The notes below the pieces were generated by a model. That model was given only the letters and a program-made list of their open reading frames with translations. It had not been told where the DNA came from and did not search any database. From Gerris lacustris (Eukaryota > Arthropoda > Insecta > Hemiptera > Gerridae): a stretch of DNA of 64,000 bases. The translations under genes were made by a program, and so were the position numbers. Shown piece by piece: positions 22,240 to 33,732 of the stretch. The stretch spans positions 1,364,001-1,428,000 of the forward strand of contig OX578280.1 of the NCBI GenBank assembly GCA_951217055.1. The letters run 5' to 3'. Each line of letters opens with the position of its first letter. The stretch's first letter is position 1.

Positions 22240-22915
22240 GGTGAAAACGACTAAAATTTATTGAATTGAAATTTCATCTTTCAGCCCAGTTTGAATAGGA
22301 ACTAATTTATGACATCATTTTCGTTTCGAAAAAAGTGGAATTTAATGGAATTTCATCAGGTTTTATTTAATTTGCTTCTTACTTTTTACCGGTTCCAACG
22401 GTATGCTATACGTCAAAAATGTATTTAAACTTTCAATATAATAATAACTTAATAACTTTGATGTTTAATAAAACATCAAAGTTTCAAAATTAAAAAAATC
22501 GATAACTTCAAAATGGCGTCCAATATCAAAATGAAATTAGGTGGATATGTTTGTCATAAAAAGAGGTACATTCGTGACCACTTTTAGATTTTTTTTTCAA
22601 GTTTTGCTCACTCAACAAACTGGGTTCAAGATGGCGGAAAATGTTGATTTTCCGGCAGCACAACTATGTGTAAGGACTGATTTTAGAACCAAGTTTCAAC
22701 TCTCAAGCTTTAAAACTGTGAGAGGTATGCGTTGACACAGACAGACGCTCACACAGCCAGACAGACAGATATCCAGCTAAAAACCACTCAAATCGACTAA
22801 AAAACACCCAAAACGGATAATTCCGTTGAAATCTCGGTTTCGAATTTTTTGGGTGAAAACAATACTTTTCCTATATACCTTCGGAGAAGGTGAAGTAAAG
22901 TAAAAAGCAGTTTAC
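22240..22915 (+). repeat. Dispersed repeat family F, copy 2
   Basis: In order: CAAGATGGCGGAAAATGTTG, TTCCGGCAGCACAAC, AAGTTTCAACTCTC, a CAGACAGACGCTCACACAGC stretch with CAGACAGACAGA, GGATAATTCCGTTGAAATCT, AACAATACTTTTCCTATATA and a degenerate hairpin (CCTTCGGAGAAGG). It mirrors 18816-19440. Non-coding. Confidence 0.8.
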
Positions 22916-23254
22916 TAGAGAGATTTTTGTAAATTTCAAAAACATACTTGATTTTTCGAAACTAAAATTACATCATAAATTAGTTTCTATTCAAGTAGGG
23001 CTAAACCCAAGATGTAGACAGAACTATTATTATACAGGAATAGTGAAAACATTAAAACATTGCCATCAATGATACTCAGAGCCATTTTGAAAAAAAAGGC
23101 TCACTATCAGAGTTAGTAGAAAGAAAAATGCTACTTACATAGAAATAATATAGACAATAACTTAATAATTGTAAATTTTAAATTTAACAAATTAGGCATT
23201 ATGTTTAAATAAATAATAGAGTAAGTTGAATCATTGAGGAAATACAAAAAATAG

Positions 23255-23800
23255 TACATTACGCGTCGAGTGCGGAAAGTAGCATTTTGCATGCGAGTGT
23301 GGAGTTTGCACCCGAGCGATAGCGAGGCTAGTAAAACCACACGAGCAAAGCAAAATGCAGTTTTCCCACGAGTTGCGTACCGTACTTTATCTACTATTGT
23401 GGTTTTTAATTATAAATACAGAAAAGAAATTAATAAACTTCCTGTATGTAAGTAAGTATTTCTCTTTGTATTTTGTGCAGAATTAATTATTTTGGAAGGC
23501 GAATAATTCTTCTCATTTTCTTCATGATTACTTAAATCCCTCATTGTCTCTCTTAAAACTCGATATAAACAGTTACTTTAATTATAAAAACAGCAAATTA
23601 GAATGTAAACAAACTCGCAAATCGTGCGTTAAGGTGAATAATTCCTCTTTTTCCGATCTAGGGCGGTAGAAAAGAGGGATTCTTCACCTCATTATGAACG
23701 CGCATGCTCAATAAATACAGCTACGAAAAGAATCACTTTCTATGCATCTAAACAGAGATATATAATGTTTATATTTCGTATCAATCGTAGATAAAATAAG
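23255..23800 (+). repeat. Dispersed repeat family B, copy 1
   Basis: It begins with AGTACATTACGCGTCGAGTG and contains GAAAGTAGCATTTTGCATGC, CCACACGAGCAA, ACTCGATATAAACAGTTACT, a hairpin around GATCTAGGGCGG, and the end TTTATATTTCGTATCAATCG with GTAGATAAAA. The copy at 29160-29695 has every block in the same order, so the repeat is about 540 bp. Confidence 0.85.
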
Positions 23801-24739
23801 TAACAACTAAAAATTCTTAAATAATTAGCTCTATCCACATGATCTGTAATCAAATGAAGAGATAACGTTTTGTCTCTCGATGATATCATATTACCTGTGC
23901 ATTACGTACTGGTCCAGTTTACTCAAAGTTAATTCTTTTTTCTATCACTGAAATGATTCTTTAAGGTCGTAATATACTGATTTTATGTAAAAAAAGAATA
24001 GTTATTATGTGGATCGATTAAAGCTTACAAGTAAAGACATAATTAGACAGCTCATCACATAACACGTAAGAACAGCTAAGTACAGAAGTAACAGGGAAAT
24101 TAAGTAATCCACAAACAACTATTAATTATGTCAGGGAAGATGCGACTTTCTAAGCATCACTGGAGAGTTGCGACACATTGCATCCTTATATAACCTTCAG
24201 ACGAGTACATCACCCACCTCTCACCATCCTCAATATTATAAAACTGTTATTCAAACCATATTTATTTTGTCCAACATTCATAGTGCCATTTTTTTCGCAC
24301 TCTATATACGATTGAGATCCACGACAGAAACTTTTATACCGAAAAATTCTTCGAATTTTAGTGGAAACTTTCTCTCCAGTCGATTGCACTTCGTATTCAC
24401 GTGATTAGATGCCCCCTTCCAAACTACAGTCACTTGTTCAACAACTGTACAACAGGTGAACATTTGAAACTAAGCTTTTGCACGATTGAAAAACGTGTAC
24501 GTTAAGAAGTTATACTTTTGAAGTACGTCACTCGAATTCCACGACAACTTTTAAAAAGGGAACGGCAATACAAAGTGAAAGTTATAAGAACCGGTAGTTA
24601 GAGTCATTCCAAATGTAACGTCGTTAAGGCCCACGTCCCAAAACTCGGATATTATTTTGAACTTTATATTTTACTACCGAAAAAACCACATCGTTTTGGT
24701 TTTTGAACTCGGGACTTTTTAGCTGCACTAAAACCCTTA
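23801..24739. other. Unassigned, possibly single-copy sequence
   Basis: No repeat partner in this window. Open frames at 24168-24404 and 24703-24888 show no family features. Confidence 0.4.
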
Positions 24740-25045
24740 AGGGGGCTACACACGTTACGATTATCTGCGCAGTTATCTGTCGTAAATATCTGTGTGAAAA
24801 TTGGTACGAAAATCTGAACTCAAGGTGTGTAGGATGCCGTCCGATTTATCTTCAGTTTTATCTTCACTTGGTTCTAAGTGTTTTCTAATAAAATCTACAA
24901 AATCGTTGCGAAAGAGGGTCCGAATGCACAGACTTTTTATCGGCGTGAAAACCGGACTAAACTGCGCAGTTACCTCAGTTTACCGCTCAGACATGACGTT
25001 GCACTTGATAAACTGCTCAGATAATCGTAAGGTGTGTAGCCCCCT
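24740..25045. mobile_element. PIF/Harbinger-like MITE, 306 bp, TTA duplication
   Basis: TIRs AGGGGGCTACACAC and its inverse, continuing as (G/C)TTACGATTATCTG and GCAGTT on both sides for about 35 bp. TTA occurs at 24737-24739 and 25046-25048. It has no transposase. Open frames crossing the element (for example 24801-25049) are incidental. Confidence 0.88.
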
Positions 25046-25166
25046 TTAAATCTGCCATCGTGTTATTTTTTAAATGTAGAAATCCTGTTCGAAGTAGACC
25101 ATAAAATATGCGGCTAAACTAATAATCAGAATTTCTACAGATGCTGTATCTTATATTATACATGTA

Positions 25167-25285
25167 TAGTCCAGTCCACAGCGGCACTAAATAATGTTGC
25201 GCATATTTGTTGCGGGGCTGAATCGGCGCTGCTGCTATTCCACGCAGCAACAAACACGCGCAATATTTAGCCCCACTGTCGACTA
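25167..25285. repeat. Small inverted-repeat element, about 120 bp
   Basis: The left arm (ACAGCGGCACTAAATAATG, GTTGCGCATATTTGTTGC) is roughly mirrored at the right (CAACAAACACGCGCAATATT, TAGCCCCACTGT) around a GC-rich centre. No clear target duplication. Confidence 0.6.
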
Positions 25286-25600
25286 AGCTCAAGGGGTGTT
25301 AAAACATTGGATAGTAGGTCCGGGTAGGCTGCAACTTTTGTTAATTTCTAGCTCCAACCTTCTAAAAATAAACAGGTATAACTAATTATCCAAAGCAAGA
25401 TGGGTTTGAGAATATAAACCATAATTACTCAACTTGCGGAACAATGGGCACACATCGAATTCGACAAAATAAATCATCTAGATGCAATCGCTAAGAGCAC
25501 CTCCCAAGCAAACCAAACACCGAAAAAAAATCTGGGTTTCATTCGATTCGATGTTCAACACTAATCGATTGCATTTATACAATGTAAATTATCATTTCGT

Positions 25601-25840
25601 CCCCCTTTTGCCAGAACCATAAATGTGTAAATTTTTATATTTTGTGTTTATTAGCCATTTGGATTTATTGTTTTATAATCTAAGTTGTGCCAGAACCCCG
25701 AATTTGTGCCTACTTTGTAGAAGCTGTTATTGGCTATGACATCTGAATAGAATAGCTGAATTATGGTAAGATCGGAAACCATAAAACGCGATTTCCCAAC
25801 AATGTGGAATTTGCACATTCATGGTTCTGGCATAAGGGGG
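25601..25840. mobile_element. MITE with CCCCCTTTTGCCAGAACCAT ends
   Basis: The left end CCCCCTTTTGCCAGAACCAT and the inverse right end CCCCCTTATGCCAGAACCAT continue as AATGTG(T/C)AAATT. 240 bp, no coding sequence. A target duplication is not clear (TCG occurs near both junctions), so the superfamily is left open. Confidence 0.75.
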
Positions 25841-26199
25841 TCGATTGTTGTCTCCATTAAGGGCCGCTAAGAAAGAAAGTGTTTAATATTGTGTAAAATG
25901 TAAATTCGTTAATTCATTTCAATTTTGTGTAAAATTTAAATTATACGTACGATAATAAAGATAATGAACTAACCAAAATGTTGATAAAAATTTATATTCG
26001 TAAAAAAAGGACCTAATCAAAATCAATCTTAAGTTTAATAATGTAAATAAGATTAAAGGAATTTAAAGTTTCTGGAACGAAGTTCCTTATGGCACGTTCT
26101 GGAGCCCGGGAGTGAATCCGAAAAAATCGACCAAAATCACCGTCACAAAATCACCGTCACGCAAAATCCGTCACGAAATCTACAGATGACGATAACTTG
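25841..26199. other. Unassigned sequence
   Basis: Around 26130-26185 a CACCGTCAC/CCGTCAC motif is repeated three to four times. Nothing else is recognised. Confidence 0.4.
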
Positions 26200-26345
26200 A
26201 GTAAAAGATCACCGAGTTAGATGAAATTTGGTACACATGTTCATTTTACCAATGCCCAGGCTGAGTTCGTCGGAAAACGTTATCCGCCTAAGCATTCACG
26301 CGCAACGCTTGCGTAAACGTAAGCTTCAAAAGACGGGAAAAAGTG
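26200..26345 (+). repeat. Partial family E/G internal segment
   Basis: GTACACATGTTCATTTTACC, AATGCCCAGGCTGAGTTCGT and ACGTTATCCGCCTAAGC match the reverse of 33390-33500 and 36060-36150. The ends of the family are missing. Confidence 0.65.
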
Positions 26346-26544
26346 TTATTAAAGAAGCCTGTTACTTGACTTGTTTTGATTATTTTGATTATATATGTCA
26401 AAAATGTCACTTTGTTTTGTAAATAAATAAAATATAATCATGTAAAATTTCACCCTGATACAAGCAGAAGCTGTAGAGTAGGGAAGAGATATATTTTATA
26501 ACAGTCCTATTTCAATCCAAACTCCTTTAACAAACATACTCTTT

Positions 26545-26810
26545 CACTATAAACTCATCATGATCAACTTTTTTCTTATATTCAATATATATTTGTAGTA
26601 AGACGCTTGCTTTAATTATACAAATAATGATTTTCTTTTAATTTTGCCTTAACTCTGCTAGGTACAAACAGATCGTTACATTTAATTTTGTCTCTTTTCT
26701 AACTCCACCATGTATAAGTAGTTAGCAATGTATACGTACTTAGTAGTGTGATTTTATAATTTATTTTTAAAATCACACCGGGTGTCCCGCGACACCACAC
26801 GTATTTTTTT
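26545..26810 (+). repeat. Dispersed repeat family C, copy 1
   Basis: Blocks AAGACGCTTGCTTTAATTAT, TTTTGTCTCTTTTCTAACTC, AGTGTGATTTTATAATTTAT and GCGACACCACACGTATTTTT occur in the same order at 62675-62920. Non-coding. Confidence 0.75.
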
Positions 26811-28245
26811 TTTAATAGGATCATAATGTATAGGATATTTTTTTGATTTCCTAACTTTTTTTCATCAAAAAATGATTGCTATTGAAAAAGAGATAGAAGC
26901 AATCTTAATCCGGTGTTGTTTCATAACAACATCAAATAATGTCTAAAGCGGTATATTTTTAAGAAGGAGAAAGTACAAAGTTGAACCTATTTTTAGGTTA
27001 AATATAGGTATAAGTTGAATGTTTAGATTTAAGAAAGAATATTTTTAAATGCTGAATTACAGCCGGAGTTGTGCGAGCTGGTTTTATAATGGCCGAGACT
27101 CAAAGTGACCTATTGAAAAGTTAAGTAAACCTGGTCTCAGATCATTTCCCTTTCACTGTTTCCCCGGCTTCCAAGGTCTTGTTTAAGAACTGACAAAGAA
27201 TTCCCTGTAAAGCGGTCAAGTGGATATCTCGTCTTTTGACTTCAAACCGAAATTAAAATTGAATTATCCCTTTCAAATCAAAACAAACTTAAAATATAAA
27301 AAAGGTATTAATTCAACAGCTAAAAAAAAAAACCTAATTTAAATGCAATTATTTTCATAATACATTTTAGTCGTTTACAATTATCATTTATAAATTGTAA
27401 AGACGTTAAAATATCAAAGTAATGGATTCCGAATTAAAGAAAATCGATTTAATAGACTCAGTATAAGCGTCATAATATGACGCGGGACGTTAACATACCA
27501 AACGGGATCTCACATTGTGTATTATTAATTTTAAATTATTAATTTTCTGCCTGTAAAGTAAATATACATTTTGTATAGTAACGTGGATACTATAAGGGTA
27601 GAAGGAAGAAGAAGGCTAAACTACTTCATATCGGCAACGTTTCGCCTTAACCAGCCATTTTGTAGCCTAAACATAATAATTTAACCCTGGGGAACGCGTG
27701 GTCCTGTGAGGCCTAAATTTGAGATATAACTGTGAAACTGAGATATATGTGGGTGCGATTGGAAGCTAGGTATTTTTCTAGCTACATTTCTTGCTTTTAT
27801 CAAGAGAATAAGTCACTGTTTGATATCGTACGTGATTATACTTCAATTCTGTGCCCATATTGTCCTGACAGGGGACCCACACCACTTTCACTTAAATTTT
27901 AGTAAAACTTATACATATAACGCAAAATAAATTAATATGGTACCTGAATTCAAAAATAAAATAATAAAAATATGCAGAAAAAATTAAAAATTTGAAAATA
28001 ATAATTGAGACTGACTAATTTTGTGCTTATAAACAATGAGACTAATCAATGCTATTTTATAAATTGAAAAAATAATAAAACAATAAAACCAATTTAAATA
28101 TGTTTTATAATATTTTGATAAAATGATTTCAAGTTTATATTTATTTTACATGTTGTGTGGGCATTTAAAACACCATTAAGTGCTATCAGGGGTCCGCGCC
28201 TCCTCGTGTCTGTATTATACCTTAGACCGCGCGCACCCGAGGACA
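26811..28245. other. Unassigned AT-rich sequence
   Basis: No gene or strong repeat recognised. The palindromic TTTAGGTTAAATATAGGT region near 26990 is weak. Confidence 0.4.
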
Positions 28246-28325
28246 CGTAAACGTTACTGACAGACAGATAGACAGACAGACAGACAAGATGCATAGTTTG
28301 TTGAATGTAAGGAGCTCGTTTACGC
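28246..28325 (+). repeat. Family G end with CAGA run
   Basis: GACAGACAGATAGACAGACA is followed by ATGCATAGTTTGTTGAATGT and AGGAGCTCGTTTACGCTTGC. This matches the end of the copy at 50750-51320. Confidence 0.7.
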
Positions 28326-28980
28326 TTGCTTCAATTAAGTTGGGTACATTTAAGATGTTTAACTTAAAATACTATAATTTGATAACTTTAGTAATGTATC
28401 GATTTGTCAGAAGAATATAACCTTGCTAATGCAACATAACTTCATGTACAATAAACTTCTTTTCTTGTCAACAACACTACAAAAATATACAGAAGACGAA
28501 CAAGCCTGAAAGCAACTTGAAGAATTTAAAAATGTATAAGAAAATGTGACTTTTCTTCAATGTATATTTTTATTTAAGTGACTCTAAGATTTGCTCTCTT
28601 CCAAGACAGATTCTCTTTGTTAATATTACATAAGACACGAGGTTGGTGAAACTTTGTGCATTAGCTTGGGTGTTACAAGTCAAAAACACGGCATCGATTT
28701 GTTTTTTGTTTTTTTGTTTTCACTCTGTTTCATAAGGTTAGGGGTTTATCTTTGTATCCCTTTCGTCTGTTTCATGAATATCAAAAGAATCAAAATGCTT
28801 TTAGCCAACGTATGTTGGATGTACTCAAAATAATTTTATATTTTCCCCGGATAAAATATGCGTAATACATCATATTCATATAACAGACAAAATCCGTCCG
28901 ATAATACTCTGACTGAACTTTTCCGTGTACAAGTTCATAATTACTCGTTCCGAAATATCCAATACAATAATACAATAAAA
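28326..28980. other. Unassigned sequence
   Basis: AT-rich with no supported features. Confidence 0.4.
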
Positions 28981-29115
28981 TATCTTTACACAATAGTTAT
29001 TTATGCAACTAATGCGCAAAGTGGCACTTTGCTGCACTCGAGAGAAATATTTATGTACGAGCCGCAGGCGAGGGCGGAAAGATTTCTCGAGTGCAGCAAA
29101 GAAACTTTAAGCTTG
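28981..29115. repeat. Inverted-repeat element with TTTGCTGCACTCGAGA arms
   Basis: CTTTGCTGCACTCGAGAGAA (about 29025) is mirrored by TTCTCGAGTGCAGCAAAG (about 29085-29102) around a short GC-rich centre. Non-coding. It lies 45 bp before family B copy 2. Confidence 0.7.
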
Positions 29116-29159
29116 AGTTGCATATTACATTTTTCCTATAGTTAGTTTCATAAACATGT

Positions 29160-29695
29160 AATAGTACATTACGCCTCGAGTGCGGAAAGTAGCATTTTGC
29201 ATGCGAGTGTGGAGTTTTCACCCGAGCGACAGTGAGGGTAGTAAAACCACACGAGCAATGCAAAATGCCGTTTTCGCACGAGTTGCGTACTGTACTTTAT
29301 CAACGATTGTTAGATTTAAATAATAAATACAGAAAAAAATAAACTTGCTGTATGTAAGTTCGTATCTCTCTCTTGATAAAGATGGCATTAATTCTTGAGT
29401 TGTATTTTCGTCAAAGTCACTTGATTCATTCATTGTTTTTAACTAAAAACTCGATATAAACAGTTACTTAAGTAAAAGAATAGCAAATTAGTTTTGTTAA
29501 ATGTAAACAAACTCGCTAATTGTGCGTAAAGCTGAAGAATTCCTCTTCTTTACCGCGCTAGCGTGGTAAAGAAGAGGAATTGTTCAGAACTATGAGACGC
29601 GCATGTGCAATGAATACAAGTACGTAAATAATCACTTTCTACGCATCTAAACAGAGATATAATGTTTATATTTCGTATCAATCGTAGATAAAAGG
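29160..29695 (+). repeat. Dispersed repeat family B, copy 2
   Basis: The counterpart of 23255-23800. It contains a near-perfect hairpin GAATTCCTCTTCTTTACC / GGTAAAGAAGAGGAATT around CGCGCTAGCGT (about 29538-29580). Ends with TTTATATTTCGTATCAATCG. Confidence 0.85.
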
Positions 29696-30204
29696 TTTTA
29701 CAATATCAACTAAACCAGCTGTTCTGTTTAAAGCCAGTGTTGCCTTTTTTGCCTGATTTAGCAAACCTGACCAAGCGCTGTTATTATTTTTCATCATAAC
29801 ACTCACATCACATTTGATTATTATTATTTTTTATTTTTTTTAGATTGTTTATCTTTACTTTTTTATATTTTAACATTTTTATGTTTGATATAGAGTGTTT
29901 AAATCACGTAGATAGTTAAAAAATAAACATTAATTTTCATTGTTATAATTATTATTATAATTTGGATTATTTAGTCTTCGTTTAGATTTAAGTTCTTTAT
30001 GTTCGTAAGTAGGAACACTGGAGTGCGGTAGAGTAAAACAAGTGCAGTAAAGTAGTAAGTGCAGGAATGTGCTGTTTTGCGTACTATTTTGAGTGCGATA
30101 ACAACCACTTTATCGGTCAAATGTACGGAAAATTATAAATTAACAATTTTACATAAATATTCCTTGTTTTTATAGATTTGAAGTGAGATCAATGTATCAG
30201 TTGT
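29696..30204. other. Unassigned AT-rich sequence
   Basis: T-rich low complexity between about 29820 and 29900; no gene. Confidence 0.4.
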
Positions 30205-30370
30205 TAAGAGTTTCTGTGGATATATTTGTATGTTACGGAACATTTCGTCAAAATGTACGATAACAATAAGTCCTCTCCGGTGGGGAATCGAACTCGACCT
30301 CTGACCCTTTGAAAATATAGCTACTTTCACAGAAACTAGATTTTGTCTAGGGTAATGACTTACAAACTCT
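30205..30370 (+). repeat. Family A fragment with tRNA-like T-arm complement
   Basis: GGTGGGGAATCGAACTCGAC corresponds to the antisense T-arm of family A. AGAAACTAGATTTTGTCTAG follows, in family order. Diverged. Confidence 0.6.
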
Positions 30371-30487
30371 AAACAGTCATCTGCTGATCACTATTTCATT
30401 ATATTTAAATAATAATTTATTAACATTAGATTTTATGGGAATTAAATTTGGTATCATTATGTAAATGAGAAGAAAGTTGGTTGGACA

Positions 30488-30505
30488 CCCCCCCCCCCCC
30501 CCCCT
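30488..30505. repeat. Poly-C tract
   Basis: A run of about 17-18 C. Confidence 0.95.
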
Positions 30506-30699
30506 CACGGCTTTGAATTCTAATTTATTTTAATTTGAATCCTTCCTTAATAGCGTAATGAAAAGTCCGATAAAAGTCATAATGGAGAATATTTCCCTGC
30601 GTTACAGCTCTTTTCATTATAATACGAGTACATTATTATTTGATGCATCAGCGATTTTCATTTGTTAGTTGTTTTGTTTTCAGAGTTACATTTAATTAT

Positions 30700-30866
30700 T
30701 GTTAAACATTATATAAATAATTACTATTCCCACACGGGGATTCGAACTCGGCCTCTGACCATCCACATTATGATATGAGCCATTTTCTCAGGAAATCATT
30801 TTTTCCCAGGGAAACGACTTATGGGATTTGATCCGCATTTAAATGGAAACATTTTTAGTTATTTTA
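30700..30866 (+). repeat. Family A fragment, left of a TIR element
   Basis: ACGGGGATTCGAACTCGGCC (T-arm complement), CCATTTTCTCAGGAAATCAT and CATTTAAATGGAAACATTTT follow the family A order and then stop at the TIR element. Confidence 0.65.
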
Positions 30867-31472
30867 GCTAGCGGATACGTATTTACGGAGGCTCGGAGGG
30901 ATTCATCTATGGCAACTCTTTTGCAGCGCCGCAGAAAGTTGGTTCCAAACCATCTTTTTTGCGTTGCCGCTTTAAAACCTGTATGGAACCTTCACTTCGT
31001 CCTCTTCTTATTTCCTTTTTGTTTTTATATTACAATTGTTTATTATATTATATTGTGTATCTGAATTTGTTCCTACATTATTTTTATAATAATCTGTATT
31101 GCATCAGTGTTTAATATACGTTTTTTATCAGTGTTTTATATTCATCTGTGTATTATGTCCGTGTTTTTTTTTTTTATATCTGTGCTTATTATATCTGTTC
31201 TTTCATTATTTTGATTATATACCTATTTCTTATTTAAATAATAATAATAAAAGTCCTAATGTATAATCGTATGATATAAATTTTTTTTTAAGCAAGAGAA
31301 CTAAATTCAAGTTGAAAAAACGATGTTATAATTGGCTTTGTTTATAACCTGACCGACCGAAACTCGAGGGGAGGGAAACAACGACTCCGTCCTCTGTCTC
31401 GGCGATTCTCCAAAGAATATTTTGTTATCTATATAGCCCTCCGCAAATAAGTATCCGCTAGCTGAGAACCCA
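30867..31472. mobile_element. TIR element, about 605 bp, ends AGCTAGCGGATAC
   Basis: AGCTAGCGGATACGTATTTA is mirrored at the right by an inverse AGCTAGCGGATACTTATTTG, and both continue CGGAGG. The TIRs are about 27 bp. No transposase is seen; the 73-codon frame at 30843-31064 starts outside the element and has no domain features. No target duplication is clear. Family A sequence lies on both sides but overlaps rather than joining cleanly. Confidence 0.65.
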
Positions 31473-31564
31473 CCTTTTATCAGAAGTATTTTGACAGGTG
31501 GTTGTTTACTTTTTGTTTTCGATTTTCAACAAAATCAGATTTATTTTCATTAATATTTGGGAAA

Positions 31565-31870
31565 CTAGATTTTTCCCGGGGAAAAGTCTTATATCGTCAG
31601 ATGTGCATTTAAATGGACGACATTTTAGAACTATTTAATCGCAAAACATCGGAACCGTTATAGAAGAATATTTTGGTTCTCGTGTTTAGAGATTTTGAGG
31701 GTAACGCCCCCCCCCCCCCTCGGAGTATGATTTTCTGACCATATATGCCATAATTCATTTAAATTTAGCATTCACAACAGTTTACGAAATAGTTTAGGCT
31801 CCACGCGTCTACAAATGACATTTTTTAAAAATCACTTTATTGGACTCAGCGGATCTCATAACGTGTTAAT
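31565..31870 (+). repeat. Family A fragment, right of the TIR element
   Basis: AACTAGATTTTTCCCGGGGA, GCATTTAAATGGACGACATT and TTTATTGGACTCAGCGGATC in family order, with a C-run at about 31708-31719. The CAGA run has been lost. Confidence 0.65.
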
Positions 31871-32202
31871 TTCTTTTTTATATTTATTAAATATTAGAGA
31901 AAAATAAAATTATTAATATTATTTAACGCGTCAGAGATTAAAAGCAATGGTAGGTAAATACAATTTTTATTTTACCTCTAAAATAATTAATTTTTTGTAA
32001 TATAAAAAAAAGTGTAAAATTATAATTAAATGTCTCTGTTTTAAAAATGGGTCTGTATAATTTTACTTTTATTATATAATGTTTATTAAGGGTATATTTA
32101 ATTATTTGAATGTACTCTTAGCTGAATAATTTTAGATTTTTTTAGATACACGTTTTATAAAAAAGATAAAAAAAAAAACTTGAAAGTTTGCAAATAAATG
32201 TT

Positions 32203-32295
<93 letters not shown>

Positions 32296-33160
32296 TTATA
32301 AGAAAATTAAATTAAAAAAGACAAGATTTCAATCCCAAAACGAATTAGTAATTTCTTAAGGATAAGATGAATAAAAGTATAATAAAAAAAAGTAAAGAAA
32401 AATGAAGACGGATTAAAAAGAGCTTTTATATAAAAAGAAGGAGAAAATTCAAACGAAGATTTTATTCTTTTAGTTAGTGGGGTTAAGAGTTGGAGTAAAA
32501 AAAGAGTTTAAAAAGTAGAGAAGCAAGAGACAACAGCAACTCCTGATTAACTAAAGCCACGTTCTAGAATTAAATCAATTAGAAGACGAGAATAAAAGAA
32601 AAAAAAAACAAGTCTACAACAGATAAAAAGAGATTAAGGGCTTGAAGGAAACGTTTAGCAATTCATTCAGCAACTTCTCTCACTTACTACTTGTTGGTTA
32701 AACTTGGACCTTTCTCTCTGCTAACACGCAATCCTCAATATTCTCGACTACCGTCTTCTTTTTCTCGTCCACAAAGCATTTTGTGTTTCCTTTCTACACA
32801 AATATCAATAAACATGAACTCAAGTAAAGCTCGTCAATCGATATGAAACGGTGGAAAGAGAATGCCACAGAAATTCATGCCTACCGCGCTTTCAAGTAGA
32901 TGAATAAAAGGGTTTTTTTGATTAAAGGTAGATATACAAATTTAACACTGAATATAACACTTTTGATTAATAAGAATTTAAATTTGATGTTTTGAATCCA
33001 CTAATGACATCGTCTGCTTCTACTAATGATGACATCAACCGCAATATCTAAGTATTGTTGATTAAATTATAATTAATATGTACGTCGTTATTTCTGATAT
33101 AGCAACAAACAAAAGTGTTTCCAACACTATAGCATTTAATTTTTAATTTAACATAATTAA
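31871..33160. other. AT-rich sequence with a (TA)n tract
   Basis: A TA run lies at 32210-32289, followed by A-rich low-complexity DNA. No gene was recognised. Confidence 0.6.
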
Positions 33161-33167
33161 AATAGAC

Positions 33168-33732
33168 TGTCAATTAGTGTGGCACATAGCTTCCTCGCAT
33201 CCTATCATGTACTTTATTGTTATATTAACATTATCGTTATATTGTTTATTGTGTAAAAACTATTAATAGTTTTTAGTGATCTTTAACACTTCATAGCGGT
33301 GTCGCTATTGGTTTTACTAAAAAAATGTTTGTCTCATTGAATAGATGAAGATTGATTTTTTTTCCGACCTAAATTTCCAATTTTAAATTTGAAGTTCACG
33401 TTTACGCGAGCGTTGAGCGTGAACGCTTGAACGGATAACGTTGTCCAACGAACTCGTCCTGGGCATTGGTAAAATGACCATGTCTACTAAATTTCATCAA
33501 ATTCCGTGGACATTTACTCAAGTTATCGTCGCACGTTTCAGGATTCGCGGACACACAGACCGACAGACAGACAGAGAGTCAGACAGACAGACAGACACGG
33601 AACCAAAAATGTTCCCTGATGTCTGAAACGGATTTCTGTCTTGGAATTTTTAAAATTGGAGACGTAAAGGTTTTTCGTTCTCAAAAGTGAGCACAATGCT
33701 TCCGTTACTTTCGGTAAGCTCGGAAGCAATAT
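33168..33732 (+). repeat. Family E, full-length-looking copy 1
   Basis: The start module AGACTGTCAATTAGTGTGGC and CATAGCTTCCTCGCATCCTA is followed by TTCATAGCGGTGTCGCTATT, ACGTTGTCCAACGAACTCGT, TCAAGTTATCGTCGCACG, a CAGACAGACAGA run, GGATTTCTGTCTTGGAATTT and the terminal hairpin GCTTCCGTTACTTTCGGTAA with GCTCGGAAGC. About 565 bp. The DRQTDRE-type open frame across the CAGA run is incidental. Confidence 0.85.

Noticed and set aside
33441..33626. DRQTDRE-type small proteins at CAGA runs (also 39041-39253, 58841-59155)
   Set aside because: They are translations of CAGA/CGGA tetranucleotide runs inside dispersed repeats.
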